From NCBI GenBank assembly GCA_964581115.1, contig CAZOMY010000034.1:1-32556 (forward strand): a stretch of DNA of 32,556 bases, written 5' to 3'. The position numbers and the translations under genes are program-made. Shown in pieces: positions 7,577 through 16,218 of the stretch (positions are counted from its first letter, which is position 1; each line of letters begins with the position of its first letter). The notes beneath the pieces are model-generated. The model saw only the letters and a list, made by a program, of their open reading frames with translations, was not told the origin of the DNA and made no database searches. This DNA is from 2-02-FULL-55-14 sp964581115. Its GTDB lineage: Bacteria; Bacteroidota; Ignavibacteria; UBA10030.

Positions 7577-10500
7577 ATGCTCCGCATCGCTTACCTCATC
7601 GACCCTGCTCGCCCGCTCACGGACGAAGAAGCCGCCGCGTGGCGGTTCATTTCGCTCTCCCGCGACCTGCACGCGAAGCGTATTCGTTTCGACCGCCTGC
7701 CCGGAGTGGAGGAACTGAAGCGTTCGTACGACGTCGTGTGGTGGCATTCGGATCAAGCGCTGGAGCTTCCCTCTCTCGCGCTGACGGACCGCGCCCTCAA
7801 CGTGATCAGGTCGTATGTCGAGCGTGGAGGTTCGCTGTTGCTTTCCCTCCTTCCGACATCGTACGCCACTCACCTCGGCTTCGAAACCACCCCCCCCGAC
7901 TGCCGCTCTGCCGAGCCATGGACCGAGGAGAGCTGGGCGCGGGGGTATCCTGATATTCGCGGCTTTGCGCCGTTCCTGCATCACCCGCTGTTCGAAGGGA
8001 TGACGGGAGGAGCTTACACCTGGATGCCGCAGAAGGGCGATCCGGCATCACTTTCATACTATCAGAACAGCCTTCCTGCAAAGGCCAAGGTCCTCGCCGT
8101 CGAGCGGCTCTACATCAAGGTCATTCCGGCACGACGACTGATCTGGGAGCATACTCCTGGTCGGGGTCGCGTGCTGTCGTTCGGCGCCTACTTTCAGTTC
8201 ACCGAACAGCAATCCCGCGTCCGAAGACCGCTCGAACATCTGCTTCGCAACGCACTTGCCTACCTCACCGCCACACGGCGACGAACGGGACGCATCGGGA
8301 TCTGGAACTTCGACCGCCGGCCGCCGATCGTGACGGAGCGGACCTCACGACCCATCGGAGCGCCCCGGCCTGTCGCCTGGCCGACGCTCGATACCGGTCC
8401 TCTCGTTCGACGTGAACCGCATCAGATCGACAGCGGCGAGGCCTTCGATCTTGCCGGAGAACGATGCGTCGCCCTCGGACACGAGCGCCGCGGGCTTCGT
8501 GAGGTCTGGTGCCATCCGGTCCGTATCCTGAAAGATCTCCGGACCTCGTTCATTGTGAACGGCCGATCGCCGGTGGCAACGAAGGACCTCCCGGTGTCCG
8601 TCGTGGTCTCGGCCTCGGGCGTGACCCGGACGTTCCATGCGGGCGAGGCCGTGATCGAGGAAACCACTTTCGTCGACCCGTTCATGCCGGGCGGAGCGGT
8701 CCGATATCGTATCGGCGCCGCATCGGAAGTGCGCATCGTGCTTGATGGCGAGGTCGACCTGCGACTGATGTGGCCGTTGGACGAACATGCTACCGGAACG
8801 ATCCAGGCCGCCTGGGACAAGGGCCTTCATGCCGCCGTCGTCGCGACGCTTTCGGGCGAGTTCTCGTCCATCGTAGGGTCCAATGTGCGCCCCGAATCGT
8901 CATTGATCGCCGCGTGCGAATCTCTCGAATACCGCGACGGAGAATGGATCGCTCGTGGCACATCCACCCGTTTCGTACGCATCGGGATGACGCTTCATTG
9001 GGCCCCCGGCGGCATCGATCCGGTGCTGGCATTCGCCGGTTCAGGAACTCGCGAGCGCGAGGCGGAGCTGACGTATCGTGAGATCCTGAAGAATCCCGCC
9101 GCGGCCATGCGCCGACAGCTTGATCGGACGCTTGCGCTCGATCACCGTCATGTCGAGATCGAATCGCCCGACCCGCGATTCAACGAATGCTATCGGTGGG
9201 CTGTGCACGGCACCGACCGATTCTTCATCGACACCCCCGGGCTGGGAGGATCGTACGTCGCCGGATATGGTACGGTCGACAAGGGATGGGACGGTGGGCA
9301 CGCCGTGAGCGGGCGTCCGGGGTATGCGTGGTACTTCGGGCGCGACGCAGTATGGACAGCATTCGCGGCGCTCTCAGGCGGCATGCACGACCGCGTAAAA
9401 GCGGTGCTCGAATTCCTCGGCCGGCACCAAGACCTGAGCGGCAAGATCCTGCACGAACTCACGACCAGCGGCTACGCTCATTATGATGCCGCCGATTCCA
9501 CCCCGCTGTATGTCATTCTCTTTGGACGGTATATTCGCGCGTCGGGTCACATATCGTTTGCGCGCCGCGAATTCGCACGTCTCGAGAAGGCCATGGCGTT
9601 CCTGTTCAGCACCGACATGGATGGTGATGGCTTTATCGAGAATACGAATGTCGGACACGGATGGGTAGAAGGCGGCGCACTCTTCCCCGTTCACACAGAA
9701 CACTATCTCGCCTGTTGCTGGGCCGAGGCGCTGCGCGAGGCGGCATTTGTGGCCGAGGCCGTCGGACGCCTGCCGTTGGCAAGGTCGTGGTCCACATCCG
9801 CCGATTCGGTCCGTACGAAGGTCGAGAAGGAATTCTGGAACGCCGACGACCGTTCCATTCGGTTTGCGAAGATGTCCGACGGCACGTGGCGAAACGAGCG
9901 AACGGTACTTCCGGCAGTCGGATTGGGCTTCGGCATCGGAACCGAAGAACAGGCCGAGGCGCACCTGCGCCTCTTGGCAAGTCCGGAGTTCACGAGCGAC
10001 TGGGGTGTCCGCATTCAGGAACGGTCGAGCAAGACATTCAATCCCGTCGGCTACCATACCGGAAGCGTCTGGCCGTTGTTCACCGGCTGGACGGCGCTGG
10101 CGGAATTCCGGCACAACAGGCCACAGCAAGGATTCCAGCATACGCTCTCGACGATGCTGACTTCCGACCTCTTCTCCGCGGGCGCGATCGAGGAGGTTTT
10201 TCACGGCGAAGCCTTGAAGCCGTCGGGCGTCTGTCCGCGTCAGGCCTGGTCAGAGTCGATGATCGTACAGCCGTTGTTGGAAGGGATGCTGGGCATTGAT
10301 GCCGACGGCGGCCGCCATCGGTTGTCGCTTCGCCCTTGGTTCCCGGCCAATTGGTCGGGGGTGACGGTAAAGAATATTCGCGTTGGAAGGAGCATCGTTT
10401 TGTTCAAGATGGAGCGAACGACGACGGCGACCTCGATCTCGTTCGCGTTGGAAGGTCGTTCAGCGGTTGACGTGCGACTGGCGCTTCGCTTTCCGCTTGG

Positions 10501-10915
10501 AACGAAGGTCGAAGACGTGATGGTGGGACGGAAGCGGGTGGCGGTGGAGTCGGTCATGCGAACATACGGAGACGCGCCGACGGTTGGCTTCAGGCTTACT
10601 TCGACGATGACGCTGACCTACCGACATTCAGGCGGGATCGGAATCATCCCGGACAGTACGCCTCTGCATGCAGGTTCGACCTCGCGACGGCCGACGATCA
10701 TGGACGAGGCGTCGGACGGAGGTATCTATTCCGCCACGCTTGGCATTCCTGCGACGCTCTTACACGACGAACCCGTCATATTCACGCTCTGGCATGCTGA
10801 GCGGCCGCATTTCATTGAAGGCGGTGACGTCGTCGAAAGCGGTGATTTCCACACTCGACTGGCATTGCGACCGCCACCCCGCGCGGTCGAGATGCATGTC
10901 AGGGTGCGGATGTAA
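7577..10915 (+). CDS. Glutamine-amidotransferase-like domain fused to six-hairpin glycosidase
   Basis: A 1112-residue protein in three parts. Residues 1-235 form an alpha/beta domain resembling class I glutamine-amidotransferase/ThuA-like folds (LRIAYLIDP, YDVVWWHSD, VERGGSLLLSLLP, GRGRVLSFGAYFQF). Residues about 290-540 are beta-rich. Residues about 545-900 form an (alpha/alpha)6 barrel with GRPGYAWYFGRDA near 578, DMDGDGFIEN near 680, GHGWVEGGALFPVHTEHY near 693 (the Glu is a candidate general acid) and YHTGSVWPLF near 825. A beta tail follows. No signal peptide is visible. The barrel is paralogous to the exported enzyme at 129-2681. The amidotransferase-like part shows no obvious Cys-His-Glu triad and may bind sugar instead. 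The gene ends 6 bp before a strong hairpin at 10921. Confidence 0.85.
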   Translation: MLRIAYLIDPARPLTDEEAAAWRFISLSRDLHAKRIRFDRLPGVEELKRSYDVVWWHSDQALELPSLALTDRALNVIRSYVERGGSLLLSLLPTSYATHLGFETTPPDCRSAEPWTEESWARGYPDIRGFAPFLHHPLFEGMTGGAYTWMPQKGDPASLSYYQNSLPAKAKVLAVERLYIKVIPARRLIWEHTPGRGRVLSFGAYFQFTEQQSRVRRPLEHLLRNALAYLTATRRRTGRIGIWNFDRRPPIVTERTSRPIGAPRPVAWPTLDTGPLVRREPHQIDSGEAFDLAGERCVALGHERRGLREVWCHPVRILKDLRTSFIVNGRSPVATKDLPVSVVVSASGVTRTFHAGEAVIEETTFVDPFMPGGAVRYRIGAASEVRIVLDGEVDLRLMWPLDEHATGTIQAAWDKGLHAAVVATLSGEFSSIVGSNVRPESSLIAACESLEYRDGEWIARGTSTRFVRIGMTLHWAPGGIDPVLAFAGSGTREREAELTYREILKNPAAAMRRQLDRTLALDHRHVEIESPDPRFNECYRWAVHGTDRFFIDTPGLGGSYVAGYGTVDKGWDGGHAVSGRPGYAWYFGRDAVWTAFAALSGGMHDRVKAVLEFLGRHQDLSGKILHELTTSGYAHYDAADSTPLYVILFGRYIRASGHISFARREFARLEKAMAFLFSTDMDGDGFIENTNVGHGWVEGGALFPVHTEHYLACCWAEALREAAFVAEAVGRLPLARSWSTSADSVRTKVEKEFWNADDRSIRFAKMSDGTWRNERTVLPAVGLGFGIGTEEQAEAHLRLLASPEFTSDWGVRIQERSSKTFNPVGYHTGSVWPLFTGWTALAEFRHNRPQQGFQHTLSTMLTSDLFSAGAIEEVFHGEALKPSGVCPRQAWSESMIVQPLLEGMLGIDADGGRHRLSLRPWFPANWSGVTVKNIRVGRSIVLFKMERTTTATSISFALEGRSAVDVRLALRFPLGTKVEDVMVGRKRVAVESVMRTYGDAPTVGFRLTSTMTLTYRHSGGIGIIPDSTPLHAGSTSRRPTIMDEASDGGIYSATLGIPATLLHDEPVIFTLWHAERPHFIEGGDVVESGDFHTRLALRPPPRAVEMHVRVRM

Positions 10916-10920
10916 CGACG

Positions 10921-10948
10921 AAGCCCCTCGAAGATCTCCGAGGGGCTT
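10921..10948 (+). terminator. Intrinsic terminator after the 1112-aa glycosidase
   Basis: A perfect 10-bp stem, AAGCCCCTCG (10921-10930) with CGAGGGGCTT (10939-10948), and an 8-nt loop, followed on the plus strand by CTTGTTGG. It begins 6 bp after the stop codon. It lies between convergent genes and may also act on the opposite strand. Confidence 0.7.
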
Positions 10949-10974
10949 CTTGTTGGTGGGATGGGTGACCTATC

Positions 10975-10997
10975 GGGTCCGGTCGAGGACCGGACCC
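10975..10997 (-). terminator. 10-bp GC-rich hairpin at the metalloprotease stop codon
   Basis: GGGTCCGGTC (10975-10984) and GACCGGACCC (10988-10997) form a perfect 10-bp stem with a 3-nt loop. The inner arm starts at the last base of the minus-strand TAG stop. No T-tract follows on the minus strand, so it may serve as a transcript-end barrier working together with the hairpin at 10921-10948. Confidence 0.5.
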
Positions 10998-13447
10998 TAC
11001 CGCGCCGGCTCCAGGATGTCCCGTATCTGCAGGCGGGTGTCCTCGAGGTGCGCTCGTGTCTCGCGGTCGGCGGCCTTGGGGATCGCACGACCGATGGCGG
11101 CGTCGAGGTCCTTCAGTTCGAGCCGGAGGAGAGCCCGAGCTTCGCCCGGCAGGGGCGTTGGCGCCGGGAACGAGAACCCCGACGGCATGCTCGACGGCGG
11201 CGTGGGGGCCGGGGGATTCAGCTTCGTGCCGATCATGTCGACGTGCATCCGCTGCAGGTTCCGCCGGAAGGCATCGGGCGCCACGCGGGGCGCGTTGAGT
11301 TCCGTCCAGACCGCGTCGCGCAGGTCGAGCAACATCTCGCTCAGCTGGTATGGCTTTGACTTCGGCGCGATGGCTGCCGTATTGGCCAAGCGCGAGAGCC
11401 GATCGTTATTCAGCAGGATGTTCAACAGGCCACGATGTGTGGCGGCGACGCGGTCCATGGACCCGTTCGGCTCGATGAGCACCAGGATCTCCGGCGCGAG
11501 GAATTCCGTCGGCGTTGAGAAGCCCTCCTTCTTCAGGAAGGTCATCGATTCTTTCTGCCTTGTTCGCTCAACCGGAGTGTGAACCTGTCCTGATTGTCCG
11601 GCGACTTTGGCCGTCTTGACGACTCCGCCGACGTAGTTGGCAACGTGGCCCAGCTCGCGGTTCCGTTGGGACCACACTTCTCCGTAGATCTCCCGAAGCG
11701 CGCTGTAGTCCTTCCCCTCGTCCGTCGTCGCGGAGATGAGCTTCTTCATGATCGCTTGCAGGTTCTTCAGCCCGTACGTTGTGGCTTTCACCGCATCGTC
11801 GCCGAGGTCCTCGGTCTGCACGGTCGGGTCATTCGCGTCCGAGACGCCGAAGCGCAGGTACGGCTCGGTCTCCTGTCGTGCCGCGATCCGGTTGAGCGCC
11901 GGGCGTTCTTCATCAGGCGTTTTCGCTTCGAAGATCGGACGATAGCCCCATTCGACGGCGAAGTGGTCGTAGGGTCCGACCTTCGGTAAGAGGAAAGCAT
12001 TGTCCCCTGGTTGCGCGACGTAATTGAAGCGGCCATAATCCATAATGGAGGCTTCATCGCCGTACTTCTCCGTGAAGGTATGACTGCGGAGACTATCCAC
12101 GGGATAGGATGATGATGCCTTCCAATTGTGCGGGAAGCCGAGCGAATGACCCACTTCGTGCGCGGCGATGTATCGAAGGAGTTCGCCCATGAGCGTATCG
12201 GGGAGCGGAAGCTTGTCCGTCCGAGGGTCCACATTGCCCGCTTGAACAAAATACCAGTTGCGGGCCAGATTCATGACGTTGTGATAGAACCCGATGTCGG
12301 CGTCGAGGATCTCACCGCTCCGCGGGTCGGGGATGTGGGGACCGTAGGCGTTCTCGATCTCGGATGGCAGCCAGCGGATGGTTGAGTAGCGCGCATCTTC
12401 CGAAGACCATTCCGGGTCTTCCTTCTCTGAGGGTGCAATGATGCCGACGATGGCATTCTTGAAGCCGGCTCTTTCGAACGCCGATTGCCAGTCTTCAACG
12501 CCTCGTTTCAAGTACGGCCGCCATTTTTCCGGGACGCCCCGGTCAATGTAGAACGTTATGGGTTTGAGCGGTTCGCTGAGACCGCCGCGCTTGATGGCCT
12601 CGGGGTCTTTCGGCTCCAGCCGCCATCGTGCGATGTACCGCCGTACTTCCGCCCGCTGGGCATCGTAGCCGTAGTCGTATTGCTGGACGCCGAAGAACCC
12701 GACCCGCTCATCCATCAACCGAGGCATCATCGGCTTTTCCGGCAGAAGGACCATCGAGTGATGGAACGTCATGGTCAGCGCCGAGAGCGACGCGTCCTGA
12801 GGCACTTGGCCGGCCTCGTAGGTCACGGTCGCCTCGGTCTCGATGTTCGACGGATACGAGCGCGAGAATTCAATAAACGACCGCTTCGAATCCAAGCGTC
12901 GGATCTTCAAATTGTCCCGCTGGAATCGGCCGAGGCCGAGTTCGGCCACGTCGGTCGTGAACAGCTCGGTGACGTCGATGACAACGGACGTCGAATCTTT
13001 ATTGTAGGCCTGCGGCTCGAAGGCCATCAGGATCGGCTGATTGGTGGCCTTTTCGACGGCGTACGAGACCGGGAGCGAGTCGGCGGCAACCGACACGAAC
13101 GATTTGGAACGGAGCATGATGCGCTCGTCGATACGGTCCCACGTCACGACCCGGCGAGCGATCCCGTCACCACCGTAGCCGACGCCGGCTTGCGCGCGGG
13201 CCTGAGTCGAGACGAGGATCATTTGAGCGCCAAGACGGCTAAAGGGGATCTCGTAGTAGAGCTTGCCCTTCAGGCGATGGACGATAAAGAGGCCGGAATC
13301 GGAGCGGGCCTCCTTGGTGATCACTTCGTCATACTTCTTCGGTCCCGTCTTGGCAGGGGTGGAAGGAGGAGTAGACGGCGGGGTCTGCGCGACCAGGTAG
13401 GAAGCGACGACGACCACCAGCGCGACAACAGACAGGATGCGGAGCAT
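10997..13447 (-). CDS. Secreted metzincin-like zinc metalloprotease (DUF5117/DUF4953 type)
   Basis: An 816-residue exported protease. Residues 1-20 are a signal peptide (MLRILSVVALVVVVASYLVA). A long N-terminal domain of the DUF5117/5118 kind precedes the catalytic part. The zinc site is AAHEVGHSLGFPH: His430, Glu431, His434 and His440 fit the extended HExxHxxGxxH metzincin motif. A candidate Met-turn, ASIMDYGRFNYV, follows about 40 residues later. A C-terminal helical domain completes the protein, as in Bacteroidota homologues of about 800 residues. I see no T9SS sorting domain, so it is probably periplasmic or outer-membrane associated. The ATG at 13447 gives the signal peptide. The upstream segment contains TTG, 20 nt, then TATCCTG, a weak Bacteroidota-style promoter match. 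Confidence 0.87.
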   Translation of the reverse strand: MLRILSVVALVVVVASYLVAQTPPSTPPSTPAKTGPKKYDEVITKEARSDSGLFIVHRLKGKLYYEIPFSRLGAQMILVSTQARAQAGVGYGGDGIARRVVTWDRIDERIMLRSKSFVSVAADSLPVSYAVEKATNQPILMAFEPQAYNKDSTSVVIDVTELFTTDVAELGLGRFQRDNLKIRRLDSKRSFIEFSRSYPSNIETEATVTYEAGQVPQDASLSALTMTFHHSMVLLPEKPMMPRLMDERVGFFGVQQYDYGYDAQRAEVRRYIARWRLEPKDPEAIKRGGLSEPLKPITFYIDRGVPEKWRPYLKRGVEDWQSAFERAGFKNAIVGIIAPSEKEDPEWSSEDARYSTIRWLPSEIENAYGPHIPDPRSGEILDADIGFYHNVMNLARNWYFVQAGNVDPRTDKLPLPDTLMGELLRYIAAHEVGHSLGFPHNWKASSSYPVDSLRSHTFTEKYGDEASIMDYGRFNYVAQPGDNAFLLPKVGPYDHFAVEWGYRPIFEAKTPDEERPALNRIAARQETEPYLRFGVSDANDPTVQTEDLGDDAVKATTYGLKNLQAIMKKLISATTDEGKDYSALREIYGEVWSQRNRELGHVANYVGGVVKTAKVAGQSGQVHTPVERTRQKESMTFLKKEGFSTPTEFLAPEILVLIEPNGSMDRVAATHRGLLNILLNNDRLSRLANTAAIAPKSKPYQLSEMLLDLRDAVWTELNAPRVAPDAFRRNLQRMHVDMIGTKLNPPAPTPPSSMPSGFSFPAPTPLPGEARALLRLELKDLDAAIGRAIPKAADRETRAHLEDTRLQIRDILEPAR

Positions 13448-13527
13448 GGGTGAGCCTGTTGGATGTCAAAAGGGATCAGGCAGGATACTGGAAAAGCGGA
13501 GGAAAGGCAACGACTTGATTTTCGATC

Positions 13528-13548
13528 GACGATTGACGATTTACGATT
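13528..13548 (+). repeat. Three tandem heptamers (GACGATT/TACGATT)
   Basis: GACGATT at 13528-13534, GACGATT at 13535-13541 and TACGATT at 13542-13548 lie head to tail. They are flanked by the related CGATCGAC and GATTCAATCG. They fill the divergent gap between the metalloprotease and the aminotransferase-like gene, where promoters of both would be expected. Confidence 0.75.
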
Positions 13549-13565
13549 CAATCGTTCTGACCTCT

Positions 13566-14702
13566 ATGGACCTCTCCTCCTACCGCCCCCTCTTCCCGTA
13601 TCTCGAGAACGGGACGATCTATTTCAACCATGCCGCCACCAGCCCGTTATCGACGAGGGTGGTCGAGGCGATAGAACGCCATTTGCATGAACGCAGTGCA
13701 GGTCCGGTCGACACATATTTCGCGGACCTGAAGATCGTCGACGGTCTTCGGACATCGGTTGCCCGGCTGGTCAACGCTCCGTCGCCGGACCGTATCGCCT
13801 TCTCCTTGAACACCTCCGACGCCATCAACCTGGTTGCTGCTGCGTTTCCGTGGCGCCCCGGTGATCGCATTCTGACCAACGAGCTGGAATTCCCGGCGAA
13901 CGTTTATCCCTACCTCAACGTGCGCGCCAAGGGCGTGGAGGTCGACAGGCTGTCGTGTGCCGACGGACGCGTCACGGTCGATGCGATCGAACGCGCACTG
14001 CAGCCGACGACCCGCGTGGTCGCTGTCAGCGCCGTCCAGTTCCTCAGCGGCTATCGGGCCGACCTGCAAGCCCTTGGGGTCTTGTGCCGCTCGAGGGATG
14101 TTCGGCTCGTCGTCGACGGCATCCAGGCGGTAGGAGCCGTCCCGATCGACGTCCAAGCATCGCACATCGATGCCCTCGCCTCCGGTGCGCAGAAGTGGAT
14201 GATGTCGCCGCACGGAACGGGCTTTGTCTTCGTGTCGGAGGAACTTCAGGGGATGTTGCAGCAGCCGTATCTGGGTTGGCTGTCCGTGGCCGATCCGTGG
14301 AACTTCCGCGATCTCGAACAACCGCCGGCGGCGAGCGCTCGCCGGTACGAGGGAGGGACGCTGAACTATCCGGGCTTGACGGGCATGCGTGCGGCCGTTG
14401 ACATGCTGCTCGAGGTGGGGGTCGAAGCGATCGAACGGCAATTGCGCCGGCTGACGGACCGCATCGTCGAGCATGCGTTGCGCATTGAAGGATGGGAGAT
14501 CATGACACCGCTGGAGCCGGAGGCACGGTCGGGGATCGTCACCGTCCGACCAGGCGCCCCTGATGAAGCTAAGCGGTGGTTCGACCTTCTCTTGAGCCGC
14601 CGCGTGACGATCTCGCTTCGCGAGGGGCAGCTCCGTTTCTCCCCTCACTTCTACAATACGCTCGCCGATGTCGACGAGCTCTTCGACCGTTTGCGGACCT
14701 GA
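13566..14702 (+). CDS. Class V aminotransferase-family PLP enzyme
   Basis: A 378-residue pyridoxal-phosphate fold-type I enzyme related to cysteine desulfurases, isopenicillin-N-epimerase-like proteins and kynureninase-like proteins. It opens with the family-typical IYFNHAATSPLS. Asp184 and Gln187 in LVVDGIQAVG contact the cofactor ring, and Lys210 in SGAQKWMMSPHGTGF is the Schiff-base lysine. No conserved active-site cysteine of the desulfurase type is obvious in the usual C-terminal loop, so sulfur transfer is not supported. The reaction remains unassigned. The frame is open further upstream to 13437, but that would overlap the metalloprotease start and translate the heptamer-repeat gap; the ATG at 13566 begins the conserved fold. 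It converges with the response regulator, 14 bp away. Confidence 0.85.
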   Translation: MDLSSYRPLFPYLENGTIYFNHAATSPLSTRVVEAIERHLHERSAGPVDTYFADLKIVDGLRTSVARLVNAPSPDRIAFSLNTSDAINLVAAAFPWRPGDRILTNELEFPANVYPYLNVRAKGVEVDRLSCADGRVTVDAIERALQPTTRVVAVSAVQFLSGYRADLQALGVLCRSRDVRLVVDGIQAVGAVPIDVQASHIDALASGAQKWMMSPHGTGFVFVSEELQGMLQQPYLGWLSVADPWNFRDLEQPPAASARRYEGGTLNYPGLTGMRAAVDMLLEVGVEAIERQLRRLTDRIVEHALRIEGWEIMTPLEPEARSGIVTVRPGAPDEAKRWFDLLLSRRVTISLREGQLRFSPHFYNTLADVDELFDRLRT

Positions 14703-14716
14703 TCCCTCTCACAGCT

Positions 14717-15502
14717 TTAGGCGGTCGGCTTCCTGGCTTCGACCTCCCGCGCCTTGAGCCGATGCTCGTCGAGAGCCGCAATGGCACGCTCGAGCTCCGC
14801 CGCAAGGTCCACTGATCGTTTCTCGATATCGTGCAGTTTCGTCACCGTCTGATTCAGTTGGACGAGAGCGTTGATCGCCGCCTCCATCGACCGCCCACTG
14901 TATTCCACGTCGTCCAGCAGCTGCTTAAGGTCCCGGTCTTGCGCAACTTTGGCCCGAGCCGATCCCTTCTGGTACATTCCCAGCCGGAGCAGGATATGGG
15001 CCAGGTCGTTGTTGATCCGCTGGACGAACGCTCGCACCGTATCCTGAAAGATCTTGACGGCCAGTTCTTCACGCTCGTGTGCAAGCTTCTCCTTTTCCAT
15101 CTCGCGATTCGCCTTCCTCAGGACGAATCGTTCGTACGCATTATTGATGACGATCGGCAGGTAGTCGAGGTCGATGTGCGTCTTGTTGATGTAGTCGAAG
15201 GCCCCGAGCTTCATGGCCTCGACGGCGACGTCCTCCGTACCTCGGCCTGACATGACGATGATGGGTGTTTCGAGCGACCGCTCCGTCGCCCATCGGAGGA
15301 ACTCGATGCCCGACGCTCCGCTCATGATGTAATCGAGGAAGATGATGTCCGCCGGCTCGCGGGCCAGCTCCCGTTGTGCTGCTTCGACGGACGTGGCCAT
15401 CCGCGTCGTGTGCTGGTAGCGCTGGGCCAGGTAGGCCGCCAACGGCTCGACAAAATCAGGCTCATCATCGACGAACAACAAACGCAGCTTTCGCAGAAAC
15501 AT
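14717..15502 (-). CDS. Response regulator with helical output domain
   Basis: 261 residues. Receiver domain at about 5-125: acidic pair Asp12/Asp13 in LLFVDDEPDF, phosphoacceptor Asp57 in IIFLDYIMSG, Ser85 and Lys107 (YINKTH). The rest, about 126-255, is a long charged helix/coiled coil (REMEKEKLAHEREE) followed by a helical segment FVQRINNDLAHILLRLGMYQ. That segment resembles a histidine-kinase dimerisation helix but has no clear kinase ATPase domain after it. No DNA-binding domain is present, so it probably signals through protein contacts. It is divergent from the asparaginase-like gene (121 bp gap) and converges with the PLP enzyme. Confidence 0.87.
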   Translation of the reverse strand: MFLRKLRLLFVDDEPDFVEPLAAYLAQRYQHTTRMATSVEAAQRELAREPADIIFLDYIMSGASGIEFLRWATERSLETPIIVMSGRGTEDVAVEAMKLGAFDYINKTHIDLDYLPIVINNAYERFVLRKANREMEKEKLAHEREELAVKIFQDTVRAFVQRINNDLAHILLRLGMYQKGSARAKVAQDRDLKQLLDDVEYSGRSMEAAINALVQLNQTVTKLHDIEKRSVDLAAELERAIAALDEHRLKAREVEARKPTA

Positions 15503-15570
15503 GACCGACCCCGGAAGGTGGAATGGAACGGAACGTCGCCGGAGGACCCTGCCCCCGCTGAAGGCGTCGA

Positions 15571-15600
15571 TTGCGAGAGAGGTAACCGTCGGCTAGATTG
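15571..15600 (+). promoter_or_regulatory. Possible Bacteroidota-type promoter of the asparaginase-like gene
   Basis: TTG at 15571-15573 is followed after 20 bp by TAGATTG (15594-15600), resembling the TTTG-N19-21-TAnnTTTG pattern of Bacteroidota sigma factors. It is 23 bp upstream of the ATG at 15624. A Shine-Dalgarno-like GGAG lies at 15613-15616. The match is partial. Confidence 0.3.
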
Positions 15601-15623
15601 CAGGTTCGACCAGGAGTTAACAC

Positions 15624-16109
15624 ATGGCCATCATGATCTTTGTGACGGGCGGCACCTTCGACAAGGAATATAATGAACTCAACGGTCAACTCTTCTTCAA
15701 GGACACCCATGTGCACGAGATGCTCTCGCTGGGACGTTGTCATGTCGACACCGAGGTGCGAACCCTGATGCTGGTGGACAGCCTCGAAATGACCGACGAC
15801 GATCGGCATATCATCCTTGAACACTGCCGAAAATCGAAAGAGGAGCGGATCATCGTGACACACGGCACAGATACTATGGAAGTGACCGCCCGAACGCTTG
15901 GGACTGCGGGACTGGCCAAGACGATCGTCATCACAGGAGCGATGGTGCCGTATAAGTTCGGTTCCTCAGACGGACTCTTCAACCTTGGCAGTGCGATGGC
16001 CTTCGTTCAGTCGCTTCCGCACGGCGTGTATGTGGCCATGAACGGTCGCTACTTCCGCTGGGACCGCTGCAAGAAGAACCGGCAGACAGGGGTGTTTGAG
16101 GAGGGATAA
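15624..16109 (+). CDS. Small asparaginase-like protein (single N-terminal domain)
   Basis: 161 residues, matching only the N-terminal catalytic domain of type I/II L-asparaginases (normally 320-350 residues). The key blocks are intact: TGGTFDKEYNE near the N-terminus with the nucleophilic Thr11, the second site VTHGTDTME with its Thr-Asp pair, and the lysine-bearing TGAMVPYKFGSSDG. Single-domain proteins of this length form a recognised conserved group, so this is not a truncation. It could hydrolyse asparagine or a related amide, but activity without the second domain is uncertain. The ORF ends cleanly with TAA, followed by a hairpin at 16160-16192. It lies between two response regulators on the other strand; no functional link is evident. 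Confidence 0.87.
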   Translation: MAIMIFVTGGTFDKEYNELNGQLFFKDTHVHEMLSLGRCHVDTEVRTLMLVDSLEMTDDDRHIILEHCRKSKEERIIVTHGTDTMEVTARTLGTAGLAKTIVITGAMVPYKFGSSDGLFNLGSAMAFVQSLPHGVYVAMNGRYFRWDRCKKNRQTGVFEEG

Positions 16110-16159
16110 GGGAAGAGATATTTCGAAATGCGAATTGCGGAATGCGCAATCCCGATGCA

Positions 16160-16192
16160 ACGCCCCGGGCCGTGATCGAACGGATGGGGCGT
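16160..16192 (+). terminator. Probable terminator after the asparaginase-like gene
   Basis: ACGCCCC (16160-16166) pairs with GGGGCGT (16186-16192), with a shorter inner stem GCCGT/ACGG possible. CTTGTTGT follows on the plus strand. It lies in the convergent gap before the receiver-domain gene. Confidence 0.5.
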
Positions 16193-16218
16193 CTTGTTGT
16201 ACCGCATGATCGAAGCAT

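Noticed and set aside
13437..13565. Longer start for the class V aminotransferase-like gene
   Set aside because: The extension overlaps the metalloprotease start and translates heptamer repeats; the conserved fold begins at the ATG at 13566.
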